NCBI GenBank assembly: GCA_963204845.1
Contig: CAUJIL010000313.1
Coordinates: 1-6,714, forward strand
Direction of reading: 5' to 3'
From: Pseudomonadota bacterium
GTDB lineage: Bacteria > Pseudomonadota > Gammaproteobacteria > Pseudomonadales > UBA5518
Length of the DNA: 6,714 nucleotides
Under the pieces are notes generated by a model. That model ran no database searches. It had not been told where the DNA came from and saw only the letters and a list, made by a program, of their open reading frames with translations. This document shows, in pieces, positions 5,298 through 6,714 of this stretch. A program made the translations under genes and the position numbers. Position 1 is the first letter of the stretch. Each line of letters starts with the position of its first letter.

Positions 5298-5777
5298 TCA
5301 GAGCAGCTCGAGGATCTTCTCCGCGGCCGACACGTCGAGCCCCGGGTTCGGTTCCACCGCCAGGTGGCGCACCACGCCGTCCTCGGCGACCAGCGCGAAG
5401 CGCTGCGAACGCGTACCCATGCCGAAGCCGCTGCCGTCGAGCTCGAGCCCGAGCGCCCTGGTGAACTCCGCGTTGCCATCGGCCAGCATCAGCAGCTCCT
5501 CGGCGTTTTGCGCCTTGCCCCAGGCGTTCATCACGAACACGTCGTTGACCGCCATGCACGCGATGGTATCCACGCCTTTGGCCTTGATGCGGTCGGCGTT
5601 GACCACGTAGCCGGGCAGGTGCGCCGCGGTGCAGGTGGGCGTGAACGCGCCGGGCACCGCGAACAGCACGACCTTGCGGCCGCGGAAGATGTCGTCGGTG
5701 CCGATGTTCTCGGGACCCTTTTCACCCATCTTCTTCAGGGTGATGGATGGAATGCGATCGCCGACCTTGATCGTCAT
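5298..5777 (-). CDS. Prx5-type peroxiredoxin
   Basis: The 159-residue product is a complete thiol peroxidase of the Prx5 (AhpE-unlike, glutaredoxin/peroxiredoxin-V) subfamily, which reduces H2O2 and organic hydroperoxides in the cytoplasm. The active site is PGAFTPTCT with the peroxidatic Cys49, plus Thr46 and Pro42 of the PxxxTxxC motif. The catalytic Arg is R126 (or R123) in GMGTRSQRFALV. VNDVFVMNAWG (77-87) is a Prx5 signature. The only other cysteine is C74, so it may be 1-Cys and rely on glutathione/glutaredoxin or another external thiol. There is no fused glutaredoxin domain, unlike the Haemophilus-type hybrid. The ATG at 5777 has GGAG nine bases upstream (5787-5790). It is the first gene of a likely peroxiredoxin-CDGSH-moaA unit, served by a candidate promoter at 5822-5850. 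Confidence 0.95.
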   Translation of the reverse strand: MTIKVGDRIPSITLKKMGEKGPENIGTDDIFRGRKVVLFAVPGAFTPTCTAAHLPGYVVNADRIKAKGVDTIACMAVNDVFVMNAWGKAQNAEELLMLADGNAEFTRALGLELDGSGFGMGTRSQRFALVAEDGVVRHLAVEPNPGLDVSAAEKILELL

Positions 5778-5814
5778 GGATATGCGCTCCGCTGCAATCG
5801 GAATGGATGGGACG

Positions 5815-5850
5815 CCGGACCATGGTAGCAGAGGCGCCGGCGGTTATTCA
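5815..5850 (-). promoter_or_regulatory. Candidate extended -10 promoter for the peroxiredoxin-CDGSH-moaA unit
   Basis: In the gap between the Usp-like and peroxiredoxin genes, the minus strand carries TGC-TACCAT (-10 at 5822-5827 with an upstream TGn). A weak -35, TGAATA (5845-5850), lies 17 bp further upstream. Start would be near 5815, leaving a leader of roughly 38 bases. The -10 matches at four of six positions and the -35 at three of six, so the call is modest. I see no recognisable OxyR or Fur site. Confidence 0.35.
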
Positions 5851-5879
5851 CCGGCAGTTGATACGGATATGCGCGCCGT

Positions 5880-6656
5880 TCAGTTCACCAGCAGCACCTG
5901 GCAGCGCATGCGCGAGAGCCCCTGCAGCGCGGCGGCGCGGCTGCCGCCTTCCGGCAGGTCGCCGGCCACCATCACGGTGTTGCCGGGGCGGTCGTCGACG
6001 TCGCCGAGCATCGCCGGTACCTCGCTGTGCGCGGGGTGCTCGCGCACCACGACCACCAGCCCGGTGGCTTCCAGCTCGCGGCGCAGCGCGGCGTCGAGTT
6101 CGCCGGCCACCACCACCTCGAGCACGTGATGATCCTCGTGCGCGAGCCGCGCCCCGATCTCCAGCGCCCGCCGGCTGGCCGCGCTCTGCCCGCACAGCAC
6201 GAACACGCGCGGCGGCCGGTTCTCGCGCACGCGCACGCGCACCAGCGTGCGCTCGCGCGGTTGCAGCAGCAGCAGTTCGACGCGCAGCGCGGCGTCGCTG
6301 ATCGCTTCCTCGCGCCGCGCGCGCGTGACCTCGAACCTTCCCTTGACGCGGCTGCGGTGGATGACCGCCGTGAAGCGCCGTTCGGCATCGCGCGAAAGAC
6401 AGCGCAGGGCCTGCTCCACGCGTGGACCCGAGATTTCGCGCGCGCGCGCGGAGGACAGCGAGATCTCCTGCGTGAACGGCAGGTCCGCCACGCTGTAGAC
6501 GTCGTCGTCCTCGACGAACAGCGCGTCGAGCTCGGCCTGCAGTTTGGCCGCGATCAGCGCCGCGGCCTCGATCAGCGCGGTGTCGCAGTTCAGCGCATCC
6601 AGCGCGAGCATGATGCGGCGCAGCCGGCTCGACTCCCTGCGGTCGCTGGTGTTCAC
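5880..6656 (-). CDS. Degenerate Usp-like two-lobed protein (hypothetical)
   Basis: The 258-residue protein is predicted to be soluble, without signal or membrane segments. The N-terminal lobe begins RRIMLALD (13-20), followed by a helix and ALFVEDDD (45-52). This is the strand-helix-strand opening typical of universal stress proteins (HUP-fold nucleotide binders). A second, similar opening, RVFVLCGQSAASRRALEIGARLA, occurs at 150-172, and the chain ends in a strand-like CQVLLVN, suggesting two Usp-like halves. The ATP-binding G-x2-G-x9-G(S/T) motif of canonical Usp proteins is not visible in either half, so it may not bind ATP. The GTG at 6656 is preferred because it overlaps the stop of the preceding gene (GTGA) and because an ATG at codon 16 would cut into the first strand. 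The arrangement implies translational coupling with the upstream gene. Function is unknown; the family assignment is by fold pattern only. Confidence 0.75.
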   Translation of the reverse strand: MNTSDRRESSRLRRIMLALDALNCDTALIEAAALIAAKLQAELDALFVEDDDVYSVADLPFTQEISLSSARAREISGPRVEQALRCLSRDAERRFTAVIHRSRVKGRFEVTRARREEAISDAALRVELLLLQPRERTLVRVRVRENRPPRVFVLCGQSAASRRALEIGARLAHEDHHVLEVVVAGELDAALRRELEATGLVVVVREHPAHSEVPAMLGDVDDRPGNTVMVAGDLPEGGSRAAALQGLSRMRCQVLLVN

Positions 6657-6714
6657 GGCTTCGCCTCGGCACCCTGGTGGTCGTTGCCGCCCTGGCGGTC
6701 GTTGGCCGCATGGC
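6653..6714 (-). CDS. Extreme C-terminus of an upstream gene, translationally coupled to the Usp-like gene
   Basis: A minus-strand frame entering from the right edge encodes HAANDRQGGNDHQGAEAKP and stops with TGA at 6655-6653, giving a four-base GTGA overlap with the Usp-like start. The tail is hydrophilic and contains a six-residue near-repeat. The identity of the gene cannot be read from 19 residues. The overlap geometry and the absence of a separate ribosome-binding site are the only support, so a chance open frame is possible. Confidence 0.45.
   Translation of the reverse strand, partial: HAANDRQGGNDHQGAEAKP
6668..6703 (-). repeat. Two 18-bp tandem near-repeats
   Basis: Units 6686-6703 and 6668-6685 (minus strand) match at 15 of 18 bases and encode NDRQGG and NDHQGA at the end of the partial upstream gene. 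They suggest a repetitive hydrophilic tail, which may continue outside the window. Confidence 0.6.

Noticed and set aside
4031..5464. Plus-strand open frame of 477 codons
   Set aside because: It runs antisense across moaA, the CDGSH gene and part of the peroxiredoxin gene, all of which have intact catalytic motifs.
5836..5855. GCCGG/CCGGC stem downstream of the Usp-like stop as a terminator
   Set aside because: A 5-bp stem with a 10-base loop and no T-run; it also overlaps the candidate promoter.
6437..6448. (CG)6 alternating tract with possible Z-DNA character
   Set aside because: It is short, lies inside the Usp-like coding sequence, and is explained by Arg/Ala codons in a very GC-rich genome.

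Overview
This is a very GC-rich bacterial window. It looks like a high-GC proteobacterium, most likely a gammaproteobacterium. I infer this from the gene types (XthA-type exonuclease III, Prx5-type peroxiredoxin, tandem-CDGSH protein, MoaA) and from general similarity to gammaproteobacterial proteins. No rRNA or other firm taxonomic marker is present.

Layout from left to right. Bases 3-626 (+) carry the C-terminal part of an arginine-rich, low-complexity protein that begins outside the window. Bases 627-807 are a gap between convergent genes, filled mostly by a 112-bp palindromic element (two 30-bp inverted arms around a second hairpin). Bases 808-3122 (-) hold a tightly coupled pair: a MoxR-type AAA+ ATPase followed, with a one-base TGATG overlap, by a CoxE-type VWA protein. 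Bases 3123-3198 are a short divergent promoter region. Bases 3199-3963 (+) encode exonuclease III, probably with a very short or absent leader. It converges on moaA (3974-4996, -) with only 10 bp between them.

The right half is all on the minus strand and reads inward from the right edge. First comes the tail of an unidentified gene, which overlaps by GTGA the start of a degenerate Usp-like protein (5880-6656). After a 97-102 bp gap with a plausible extended -10 promoter comes a Prx5-type peroxiredoxin (5298-5777). A 79-aa protein with two CDGSH iron-sulfur motifs (5042-5281) follows 16 bp later, and then moaA, 45 bp further on.

The likely logic of the right-hand cluster is redox and metal-cofactor homeostasis: a peroxide scavenger, a small [2Fe-2S] protein, and a [4Fe-4S] radical-SAM enzyme for molybdenum cofactor synthesis in one transcription unit. 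MoxR/CoxE-type ATPase-VWA pairs are known for activating metalloenzymes, including molybdenum ones. Having such a pair one gene away from moaA is suggestive but unproven. I see no CRISPR array, tRNA, rRNA, transposase or phage gene. The most unusual structure is the 657-768 palindrome.
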